DNA of 64,000 bases from Corbicula japonica (Eukaryota; Mollusca; Bivalvia; Venerida; Cyrenidae), in contig JAZAYU010000010.1 in assembly GCA_038501625.1 (NCBI GenBank), forward strand, positions 9,507,380 through 9,571,379, given 5' to 3'. Positions 37,801 through 50,700 of the stretch are shown one piece after another. The translations under genes were made by a program, and so were the position numbers. The first letter of the stretch is position 1. Each line of letters starts with the position of its first letter. Under the pieces are notes generated by a model that was not told the DNA's origin, made no database searches, and saw nothing but the letters and a program-made list of their open reading frames with translations.

Positions 37801-40800
37801 CCTTCTCCTCAAAAGCGCCAGCTATTCCAATAATCAAGCTTAAACTTACGATAGCACTCAGTATCTGCTGCAGATGCATTGCCTTTTGTTGTAAACCCTA
37901 CTGGACATCTCTTACACAGCGTGATGGACGGATCCCTGTAGAAACCTTTGTTACAAGGCTTGCAGTCTGCCATCGTCGTGCCATCAATCGGCATCTCATA
38001 ACCCAGAGGACAAACTTCTACAAGATCATAACACAGCATGTTAATCCGGGGTAATATGTCGAAGATCCAGAATGTTTTATTCATTCAAATTAAAATTACA
38101 ATGTACAAGTATACATTACCACATAATATGGTATAATATAGCCACAGTAGGAGTTTGAAAAATTCTCTAATATTTATAAAAATAGATTTAAAAGTTGGTG
38201 ACTAAAAATATACAAAATAAGGAGTGAGTTAATAAGTTTTAGAAGAAAACAAACTGATGAGTTTTCCTATACTTAGTAAAAGCTGAAAGAGTTTATTCCA
38301 AAGCCAATGTACATTAACTCTGCTCCATATATACGCCACAAATGTGTCATCTGATCTGGATCTACACAGGTCGCACACATAAAAAACACATATGTATGGA
38401 GAAAAAGGAAGTTTTATGGCAGTGCTATATCATGACATAAAAGCCATATATAGGAAGGAAAACGTTAAGAAGTTTCATGATAAAGTTATAACTCAAACTA
38501 ATATAAATCATGTACCTATACAGCCAGCTTGACTGGTGGTTCCTGTAGCTGCAGTTGTCTTTCCTGGCAGACACTTTTTACACGAGAACTGATCATATTC
38601 CTCGTCCTGGTAATACCCAAGTGCACATGGTTTGCACCCGGAACCTGGCACAGGGTCGTAGTACTGCCCTAACGGACACCTTGCTGCAAAATTATAACCA
38701 AGTATTAAATCTTTAAATATATTATTTTCTTAGTGCAATAAGGATATAACTCTTTCTTATCCCTTTCCACCATATATACACATTTTCACACATGTGCAAA
38801 CAGTGTAGATCCAGATCAGCTGGCACATTCCTGCTGTCTGATCAGGATCTGCACTGGTCGCATTTTGGTCAGAAATAACGTAACAAATCAAAAAGCTAAC
38901 AGTTTAGATCCTGTTCAGACTGCATGGATGTGCTAGCTCATCTGGATCTAAACTGTTTGCCCATGCAATAAAGGTGTACCACTGAGGAAAGGGTTATTTC
39001 AGTGTTACATACACTGTTTTGCATTAAAGTGTCGATATTATGTCACATCTAGACAGAGGTTATAAAGCTGAGATTGGAAACCAGTTTCAAATCTCAAGCA
39101 TCTGACCAGATGCCATTTCAGCCAACCAGATGCTTGAGACTTGAGACTGGTTTCCATGCTCAGTTTTATAACCTTGGGCACTAGGATTGTGTATTGAGCA
39201 AGTACATTTAACTCCTTATGCCATGGAATGTGGCCGTTATCCATGTGTAAACAGTGTAGATCCTGATCAGATGGTACAGATCCTGGCTGATCTGGATCTA
39301 CACTGTTTGCCGATGGTAACAGCCAAATCCCATAGAGTCAAAGGTTAAGGGACACTGACCAACTTACAAACACACCATGTCATGACTGCAGCTTAAAAAA
39401 AAATGTGCATCAAAATTGAAGTGGAACCCTGTACATTGTTGCCTATGTGCGATAACTGCACACAATGAAGTTGACTCTATATATCTTTGCCTAAGTGCAA
39501 TAACTGCATACCTTTTTCATATTTCAATTGTGCTTATTATACTGTTTTTGCACTTTGGTTAATATATGTGCAGGGGTCATATCTCCTATTCTTGCTTTAG
39601 TTTAAACTTATGGACGTCTGCTACTGTATTGGGACAGGGGATGATAATTTACCTGTATCAAAAAGAGAATGAATACTGATCAACTTACGAACACACAGTG
39701 TGATATCTGCAGCGCCAGTAGTCCGCGTCACATACGGCGTGGGACACTGTATACATGTACTAGGGTCATCTCTCCCACTCTTCCGGTAAGTGTTCAAAGC
39801 ACAGACCACACAAGTGCTGGTTGCGGCAACAAAACTTTGTCCATCGGGACATACCTCTGCAAGTGACATCCACAGAAATTAAAACTTCAACATTTTATGC
39901 AAAATATGATATCCTATCAAGGTGTTAACCCTCTCAGTTCTAGGCAAAACATTTGTCACATTTATAAAACTGAGTCTGGAAACCAGTCTCAAATCTCAAG
40001 CATCTGATTGGCTGAAATGGCAACCAGTCACCATTTCAGCCAATCAGATGCTTGAGATTTGAGACTGGTTTCCAGACTCAGTTTTATAACCTTCAGCCCA
40101 GTGTAGACCTAGATCAGCCATCCCATTCATCAAGTCTCATCAAGGTTTACAGTGTTCTCTGTTCAGTTAATGAATTCAGCTAAAAATCTATAAAACAAAC
40201 TGCGAACAATTATTATTAGATGGGACTGAATTGATCAAAAGTCAACACTGTTTGGATGCATAACAGCAATATCCAGGAAAATCCCTAAATCCTGGGGGCG
40301 TCTGTGGCCGAGTGGTTAAGGTTTCGGCCTGAGAATCACTTGCCCTTCAATGCTGTGAGTTCGTGACCTACCAGGGTCAAGTCTTTCATGTGAGGAAGCT
40401 TGCCACCTAGCTTGCGGAACATCAGTGGTTCTACCCGGGTGCCCACTTGGGCCTGAAAATTGTCCGGAGGGGCACCTAGGGTCTTCCTCTACCATGTAAA
40501 AGCTGGTATTCCGAATGGGCCTAGGAAGCAATAGCTTAGCATCTGCTGATGTTCTGGTCTCTAATAAACATGAAACATGAAAACTACTACATGACTGGCT
40601 GATTGTCTAGCAAGGGGTCTTACCATTGCACTGTGTCTTGCTGACAGACTTTGTATTGAGAGTTGTGTATCCGACACGGCAGTTTAGACAGGAAAATTGT
40701 CCTGACAAAGGTTGGTAACTCCCTCTTGCACAATCAACACATCGGGCCAGTGCAATATCCCAATACTGTCCAGCAGTACAACCTGTAATACACTGTCACT

Positions 40801-43800
40801 GAGAATCTGTTTTGTTTGACTACAATTACTATATACAGGGATTTCAATCGCTTTTGAAAACCAGGAGTCATCTGACTCCTGTTCAGAATTTTCAATAGGT
40901 CATATTTAGATTGTCTCGAGTCATATCGTAACCAGTTTTTTAAATTGCATTAACTTCTTTTTTACTTTAGAATTCGTCAAAAAAATGTTTGATTCATATG
41001 TAACCCTTTCGTCCATAGATACACCTTAACTGCATGGGTGAACAGTTTAGATCCAGATCAGCTGGAACATCCGTGTCATCTGATCAGAATCTAAACTGTT
41101 CGCATTTTGATTTGTTAGGTTATTTCTGAGCAAAATGGGACCAGTGCAGATCCTTATCAGACAGCATGGATGTGCCGGCTGATCTGGATCTTCACTGGTC
41201 TCACATGCATAAAAATGCGTATATATGGAGGAAAGGGTTAAAATGCAACAGAAACAATACTTATCTTAATTCTTGCAAAATTCGACCATTTTTCCTTAAT
41301 TTCTCTGCATCAAAATGACCCCAAGATCAGAATTTTGTTGGGTCAAAAATGTAAAATTTTAATTTGCTTGCATCAAAACGCAAGAATGTGCATCTATTGA
41401 AATCACTTCATACATGTACAATGTGATATCATTTAGTTTAATGGGAATGAATTTTCGTGCAGAAGCTGAAATTATGCACAGATGTTTTATCACTATCAAA
41501 CAGTAAAAAAATTTGCTGGTTTTTGAATTTGCACACTTATGCTACTGCAAGTCACAAAAACAATAACTGGTTGAATTATAATGAAACTGATGGTCTACTT
41601 TGTATTGGTTGAAAACAGATGAAATTTCAGAAGAATATACATGTGATTTCTGAATATCATTTTTCTGGGTCCAAGATCATAAAATTTAAATCAGGAGACC
41701 AATCTCAAATCTGATTAGCTGAAACGGATACTTGTCAATCTCAGTTTTATGATCTTGGGCCCTGCTGACCCTCGTGTAGAGCTACCCAGTCACAGAATTT
41801 GTGATAAATTGCAAGCAAAGCAAAACTTGAAGTATTTCTTCTTCTATAAGAACTTACTACAACCAGTTTCATCGGAGCCGTCAGGACAGGCATTCAATGG
41901 AGCACCATCACATCTGTCCAGGATATTGGCACAGCCTACTCCCGACAGACATATAAACTGGCCAGGCAAACAAGTTGTAGCTGAAATATAAGCAAGTATT
42001 GTTGAAACTTCTGTAACTGACAAACCCTTTCATATGAATACTTCACTCCATGAACTATAACAATATCAATTTTGTTGATCCAACTTTTCTTGCAGTAAAC
42101 CCTTTACCCCATTGATATGGCTTTTATTCATTATGCAGTTTGATAGGGATCTACAAGTCGCCTTTAGATTCAATTACCATCATTGTTCGAATATAAGCCG
42201 CACTTATGTATAAGCCGCACCATCCCAAAACTTGATGGAACAGATCAGAATGGCTTATAATGTATTTATAAGCAGCTAAACCTGTGTATTAGCCGCATCC
42301 CCAACTTTTTACTGCCGAATTCTGGGAAAAAAGTGCGGCTTATATTCAGACAATGACGGTAGTCATTTCTCACCAAGAAACCGTGTAGATCCAGATCTGA
42401 CACCATGAATGTGCAAGCTGGCTCCAAGGTTATAAAGCTGAGTTTGGAAACCAGTCTCAAATCTCAAGCATCTGATTGGCTGAAATGGCGACTGGTCGCC
42501 ATTTCAGCCAATCAGATGCTTGAGATTTGAGACTGGTTTCCATGCTCAGTTTTATAACCTTGGACACTGATCTGTATCTTCACTGTTCTCACTGATTTAA
42601 GCTGCATCCATGGAGTAAAAGTTTTTTCAAGTAATACTGGTACATTACAAACATTTTGGTTCTAGAGATGCCATTGTATATTCTCCATGCTGCGGTTGTT
42701 TGTAAACATAAGCAATTTATCATTGAAAGTTACCAACAACAGTCCTTTTGTAAAATACTTGAAATGTGAATGCTTGTTTTCCCTCTAAATCTTGCAACTT
42801 AACTTGATGCTGTTTATTAAAGATCTTGCACAAATACTGTGTGCTTTTATCGACAGTAATCTAAGGCAAAGCTTCAATGTGATCATTAAGTTAGGTGATC
42901 TGGAGTTCTGAGACATTGAAACAAATAGCTTTAATCATGACATACTCTATTATCCCAATACCTTAAGGGATTGCCACACTCCTCCCAACTTTGTTCATCG
43001 ATAAAAAGAAAAGTATCAAAATCTCAATAACGGCAAAATGCCTTTAAATGAAACTTAGCACAAATGTATGTTATTTATGTATCTTTATTTTGCAGATGGT
43101 AAGACATGTTAGAAGAGTAAAGACAAATAGCGAGATCTAAAAATTCCCTAAACTTCTATTTACATAAATTCACACAAAACATTATTTTAAATGCCCACAT
43201 TAGTAATATGATACTGACAACAATTTATTGTGTCCTCGTGACTAACATATGTAAACTTTTCGAGATATTAGTAAAAGTGTGTTTGACCTTCAATTTTCTG
43301 GCCGCTTCCTGGTCGCGTAAACCGATGACAATCACTGATTTCTCTTTTAGTAGTTGAATTTTTTTTACAAAGTACACAACATTTTCTTGTCAGTATCATT
43401 GCGCTCACGTGGGATTTTAAAATTATGTTTTGTATCGCTTGGTTTTTGTGAATTTATGTAAATAGAATTTTAAGGAATTTTTAGGTCTAGCTTTTTTTCT
43501 TTACTTTTCTAACGTGTCTTACTGTATGCAAATTAAGATACATTAGTAACATTCATTTGTGCAAAGTTTCAACGGCATTTTGCCATTATTGAGATTTTGA
43601 TAATTTTCTTTTTATCGATTAACAAAGTTGGGAGGAGTGTGGCAATCCCTTAAGTTAGATTTAACTACCCAATAACTCCATATATACACATTTTATCGCA
43701 AATACTAACAGTGTAGATCCAGACCAGCAAGCACATCCTTGCCATCTGATCAGGATCTGCACTGCACTTTGGTTAGAAATAACAGAATAAATCAAAAAGC

Positions 43801-44682
43801 AAATAGAACAGATTCTGACCAGACAACAAAGATGTGCTGGCTGGTCTGGATCTACACTGTTTGCCCATGCCATATAGGCGTATATATGGAGGAAGTCATG
43901 CCAAACTTTCAGACCTGAATATTTTGAAGATTCTTTCTTGGTTTTATTTTTCCCAGTTTACAACACCCACTGGTTACTTGGTACTTTCAGAGTTAAATTT
44001 CCTCAAAACTCTAAATCTAACTTACATTTACAATCAGTGAGTTTGGTAGATCCAATCCCTTGAGTTGATTTTCCTGTACCACAAGACTTGCAGGTTTCTT
44101 GGTATTTCAGATCCTGGTAGAATCCTATTTTACATGGCACACAGGTCTTTGTGGTAGGATTCCATTCTTCTCCCTCCAAGCAAGGTGCTAAAGTAAAAAG
44201 CAATGACACGGCTTTTTTTCCTTCTTTAATTGGGGCCATTTATAGGCGCATTCCCCACTGAAAATTTCTTTAAAATCTTGCGGTTTTCCCTCTACAAAAG
44301 AGACTACACCTGTTTTTTTCATTCCCCTTCAGTGAAAAATCAGGCTATTCTCCCCACAATTAAAGAGTATGGGCCCCTTCCCCTGGTAGTAAAAAAATGC
44401 CCTAAATGAGTCAATCTGACATGAAATTATTGTTGGAGGGACACACCCTGAGACTGATCTCTCACTGTGTTTCGGCTTGTTGCAACCAGCCGTTGCTGTT
44501 TTTTTAAAAAGGCGTATAGACAATATACAATATTTTTGAGGAGCAGAATAAAATTACCAATGGGAATACTACAAAATATCATATACCCTATGAATTTAAA
44601 GCATTCTGATTGGTCGAGAGCTCCGTACTCGCGAGTCCGAAAAAAGTGATAACTACCCCGGGAATTAATAACTACCTTTGCT

Positions 44683-44734
<52 letters not shown>

Positions 44735-47700
44735 GAATGCTTTAAATTCATAGGGTATATGATATAACAAGTAAATACTAATGTTGAGGTTGATATGTAG
44801 TTTTGCGGACCTGGGTAGTGTGATATGGACCTCGGACTTCGTCCTTGTTTGATATCACACTACCCAGGTCCGCAAAACTACATATCGACCTCAACATTAG
44901 TATTTATTTGTATAATATCTCCTGCTCTGTATGGACTATCTGATATGTTTCCAAAATAAGTGGTATCTTAGTTATTAATAAGGGCTTATAAACAGACCAA
45001 AAACAAATTTAGGCAAATTTATTGTACGATGTTTTAGGTGACAAAGTGCTCAGCGATTTTTGCAGATTCATGCAATCAAAATGGGATACCAACTAAGGAC
45101 AAGCAATATAAATACAATTTATCAAGTTTGGTGACACGATGTAACAAGTTTGGGGACTGTAGGTGACACCATTCCCCAGTTATTGATCAGAAACCAACGT
45201 TGAATTTAACATCACTCTGACCTTGACCTTTGACCCAAAAATTGATAGGTGTTATCCTCCAGACCTACATCCCTGCCAAGTTTGGTGAATGTTGATCAAA
45301 CTGTTCTACAGAAATTTCAAATTCAAATTTTGATTTATAGTTAATATAAACATAAAACTTGACCTATTGAATCAAAAATCAGGAAGAGTTATCTACTGGC
45401 GATAGGCAACCTACAAACAAAGTTTGGTGACTATAGGTAAAACCAATTTCCAATTAAAGGTCACTCACATTGAGCTTTAACTTAATGACCCCAACAATTA
45501 GTAGGGGTCTTTTAATGACCATAATCTATCTAAATTCCAAGTTTGGTGACTGTAGGTAATGCTGTTCATCAGTTTTATTGGTGGGAAACAAAATTTCCAT
45601 AAACTCTGAATGTGACCTACTCCCCAAAGTCAATCTCTCAACCGAGTTTCCTGATTAAAGTTTGAGTTTTCCAAAGAAAACATGGGTAAAACTCACAAGA
45701 GTAAGTTGAAAAAAAAAAGACTTTTTTAAACAAATTGTTCTGGTTTGTTGAAAAAAATACAATAAGAGGTATTATTTTACTTACGTTTGCAATCAGTTTG
45801 CTTTGTGCTCCCTGCAGCCAGAGTTATCCACCCATTTTCACACAGTATACAATCTCGAGAAAATATGTCAGGTTGGTAGCTTCCGATAGCGCATTTCTTA
45901 CAAACCAACAGATTCTCGTCCCATTCTTCACCAGGGATACATCGGGCTGAAACACACGAAGCTCAGCAGTAATACTGTTGGATCATTTCGCGGGGATCAA
46001 ATTTTGCACAAATAACACAAGTGACATTTTCGCAAGGGCCTAAATTGGCGCACATGTATTATTCTTAACCCTTTCCTGTATAGATACACCTTTATTGCTA
46101 ATGCGAACAGTTTAGATCCAGATCAGCCGGCACGTCTGTGCCGTCTGATCAGGATCTAAACTGTTCGCTTTTTGATTCATTATGCTATTTCTGACCAAAC
46201 TGCGACCAGTTTAGATCCTGATCAGAAGGCACAGATGAGCCAGCTGATCTGGATCTACACTGGTCGCACATGCATAAAAATGCGTATATATCAAGGAAAG
46301 GGTTAAAAGACTAGATATTCAATGGTCTGATTTTGCAAGGGTTTGATTTTGCCCATTTACCCTGGCGCGAAATACACGAACATTAAACCACTGCGAAATA
46401 TAATGATACGAAAGTAGCATGCGCGAGTCAGATTATTTTAACTAAAGTTGTGTAGGCAATTAGGCATGCAAATGCAGATTAAAATCACTATTAAAGTAGC
46501 AGAGGGGATTGGTGTTGGAGGTACAAACATTGATGTTGAAATTAATAGAATTCCATGAAATAGCATTCCCCTCCTTCATACCTAAACTCACATTTCAATT
46601 TACAGGCATAGTATTTAAATAAAATATGTTATATACAGATGTTAAAACAGCATTTACATCCTTCAAATTTAAACACATTGTATTGGGTACAGGCATGATA
46701 TTTTAATAAAATTTGTTGATTAACAAATGTTTAACCCATTCCCGTACAGATACACTTTTATTGCTAGGGCGAACAGTTTAGATCCAGATCAGCCGGCACA
46801 TCCGTGCCGTCTGATCAGGATCTAAACTGTTCGCTTTTTGATTCATTAGGTTATTTCTGACCAAAATGCGACCAGTGCAGATCCTGATCAGACGGCATGG
46901 ATGTGCTGGCTGATCTGGATCTACACTGGTCGCACATGCGTAAAAATGCGTATCTATCCAGTAAAGGGTTAAATAGCATTTCCATCCTTCATAACTTACA
47001 TTTACAATCTGCTTCAGACGTAGCGGTGTTGATAGTTGTTATGAGGGCTGTAGGACATTTCCTACATAAATTATCTACGGTCCTATCTCTGTAATAGTCC
47101 AGTCCACAGGGCTCACATTTTTTCGATGTAGCATTGAAGGTGTAGCCACTCTGACAGGGATCTAATGGTAAATTAAAAGTCAATGACATTAACACTTAAG
47201 GTGGAACGCAACCCCAAATTTTTTCGAGTTTCTTCACAAAATTTTGCATACAAATAATCGAGCATAAACCTGATTTGGATTTGTGCTTACTGTTTTAGTA
47301 TTATCAGCTGTTTTGAAACTACAAGCCTTCAAAGTATACCACTAACGTCACTTTTGAGATGTCTGACAAATTTCCCATGTTCAAACAACATAAGCAGATA
47401 TTTCGGTTAATTTATGGTTGATTGCTATGAAATTATATCACCTAGTGCGTCTTACAAATTACTTCATGTACATCTTAAATTTTCTTATCCGTGACTTACG
47501 TATTATATGTAAGCGAAATTTCGTGAGGAAACTAAAAATATTTTTGGGTGCGTTCCACCTTAACTCAGTGCTCACGCTGTCAGTCGACATTGTTGCCATT
47601 TGCGATAATTTTACGTTTTTGTCGATTATTTCAAAGAATTGGCGGTAAAATTTGGCGATTAAATAATTGTCAAAAAAGCAAGATATTCAAGTTTGCTTAT

Positions 47701-50700
47701 TTGCATTCCCTTTGCCCTGAGCGGTAGCAACATAACTGATAATTGTGGGTCGTTAATCCCTTAATTGAACTAACAAAGTGTCACTTAAGATAATCACCTT
47801 GGCGTCCTTGCCTACGGGTCAATGATTGATGATTGTAATCGGTAAACTTTGGGCATTTCCATTACGTCATGACAAGGGAATTCTAAGGTTGATGCTATTT
47901 ATAGCTATTATGGATTCCACTATCATATGTTTAACAAAGCAGACAAATATTATAAGAATAAGAATAAATGGTGTGTTCTTTTTTTCTAATCTAATATCAA
48001 ATACTGGCCAAATTCTAAATCCATTCTCAAAGCAAAAACCTAGCCTGAGATACTGTACCTCAAGTGATGAATATGACGAAAATTCGCAGTACGAATTGCC
48101 GATTTTTTAACCATGTTAACGGAGAAAATAATTCCTATTTTCCCAAAAAATGTGTTTAACCAGCTGCTTTGGTTATTTTTTGCTTTGGAAAAGTTATTTC
48201 ACATTGCAATTTTCTACTGGTTTATTAGTAATTACGTTTGTCATCCATTTTCGCGACATCTCTTTTTGACATACCATTAATCTAATCCCAAATTGTCTTT
48301 ACCACTACCCATTAGCATATAAACTCATTCTAAGCAGAAAATTGATGTGAATTAAATTATTTTGCACAAAACTTTAATGCAATATTTTACAATTTTGTTT
48401 GGTTAAGACTGCTTTGAAGGTTATATAGACCTTTTTGGTATGTTTACATAGCAGTGAATCCAATTGATTTTGTCTGCAATAGTGAAGTGAAGAATGCCTT
48501 ATTATTAAAAATCATCAGTAATTTTACATAAAGCCAATTATTTTCATTGACTAGGTTAAATTAATAAAGTAATAATTAACAGTTAATCTTCATAACATAG
48601 ATGTTATGTTAAATAAATCATGTTAATTTAAAAACAAAACAAATAATTATAATGCTATTTCCCACGGATGGGGAAACAACGCGTAAAACTTTGGCTATTA
48701 ATTTAATTTTCAACTAGAAATGTGTCCATAGGACACGGATGCCCCCGCTATGCATCGTTTTCAGATACTAAAGTGCTATGATGGGAATAATAGCATTTCA
48801 AAGACAGTGATGTTCGAGTAATTATAAGAATATACATAAACTTGATGATCAAGTAAATTATTTGTATTTGTGGCACTGTTGTCTTCTAATTACCGAAATG
48901 TCTGTGAAGAAGTTGGTGGTAATGCAATGCAATGTCATAGTGAACATTTGTGCCAAGTTATTTTGAAATTTATTTTTTTCGCTAAACATATGACAATAGT
49001 GACTAATTGGGGAGAATCATGACTAATTGGGGCTCACGGTCTATGCCACCAGTGTAGACCCAGATCAGTCTGCATTTTCCAGTAGTCTAATCAGGGTCTA
49101 CACTATTTGCCATTCAGTCAAAGAAGCATTCATCATGCATTTAGGAAACAATTAGATCCTTTTTAGACCATGGAAGTTCGCAATCTAATCTTGGTCTACA
49201 TTTAAACAAAGTCATTTTCATGGTGCACCAAATTTGCATGGTTGGTCTCAAAAATACCATGTTACGGATAAGGATATTTAAGGATTGGTATTGTTTCAAA
49301 ACTCTAACTTTAACGGTTTCCAAGAAAAAGTGAAAAAACTTTATCAAAATTCTAAGTGAAAAGAGGGCATAACTATGACAAAAATAGTCAGGAATTATGA
49401 AACTTGTGATGATAATTGCAACTGTGATGTCTGACAACTATATTAAGTCCCAAACCTCTACCTTTAATAGTTACAGAGAAAAAGTGGGTGTAAACAAAAA
49501 CTTAACCAAATGCTGACACCCACCTGCACAATGACATATCCAATCTTATAACCAGGATTCTGGTTAAAAAATCTTCGTAAAGGGCTCTTTACAAAAATGA
49601 GCTTACCGTAACAATCTAATTCAGTCTTTGAGCCTTTGTTATCAGTGGTGTAGCCAGGCGTGCAGAGAGCACATCTATTCCTGTAAGGCAGACGCTGGTA
49701 TGATCCAAAGTTACACTCCTCACACCGTCCGGATGTACTATTCCAAAACGTTCCTGGCTTGCAATCACCTAAAATATACAAAATGTTAGCTCATGTGTTT
49801 AAAAGATCTATAATTCTTAAGTGCTAGACACAGCAACAGTTATCTTTGGGATCACATTCATGCAGTCTGGGCTGAAGATTATAAAACTGAGCATGGAAAC
49901 CAGTCTCAAATCTAAAGCATCTGATTGGCTGAAAAGGCGACTGGTAGCCATTTCAGCCAATCAGATGCTCCAGATTTGAGACTGGTTTCCATGCTCAGTT
50001 TTATAACCTTGGGCACTGATCAGGGTTTACTGTGCTTGCTATTCATTTCATAATTTCTGTCAGTTAATTTCTTCAACCCTTTACTAGCTGTCATCAATGG
50101 AGGAACAGTGTATGTCCTGATCAGCAGGCACATCTTTACCATCTTATAAGGATCTACACTGTTTGCATTTAGATTCACAGGGCCATTTCTGAGCAATTTT
50201 CAAAATTGTGTTCGAGCAACACAACTGAACCCAAGTTGCAAGAACCAGCTCAACTGGTCATTTCTTCCTTCATTGTATATAAAAATATTTGCAAACGTGC
50301 CAAAACGTTGTTGGTCAAAAAACGAATAATTTTGATCCAAAAGTGTCCCATTATCCAGATACACACACATTTTGGACATCATAAAATACCTTCAATCCTA
50401 AAACAAGTCTGCTAATTGTTGATAAAACAGATGGTATACTTGTGATTTCAATGACAATTACCTATACAAACAATCAATTATCCATTAAACAATCCTGTTA
50501 AGTGTCAATATATTCTCACTAAATAATCGATAATCCTCTCAGTGACAATAATTAGACGTATTCGGAACGTTTTGACACAACCGTTGGATTGTCCGAGATA
50601 CGTAACTGTGTATAGACAAATGTCTGATGAAAGCGACAAAAATGAATTTTTATACCGTTTTCTTTTTATAACTTTCTTAATTCCAGGGGATTTTCGTCTC

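Larger units (their letters stand above)
42097..42625. mobile_element. Old F1 interrupted by a TA MITE and by F2
   Basis: ccctttaccccattga start, then the TA MITE 42175-42361, then gtgtagatccagatctgaca, then F2 42423-42568, then ctgatctgtatcttcactgt. Confidence 0.65.

Noticed and set aside
40304..40370. Genuine tRNA gene
   Set aside because: A box is good but the B box is degenerate and no acceptor or T stem pairs; a 200-bp body and tail show a SINE.
44427..44732. Frame with a run of Met
   Set aside because: It is the (ATC)n microsatellite read in one frame.
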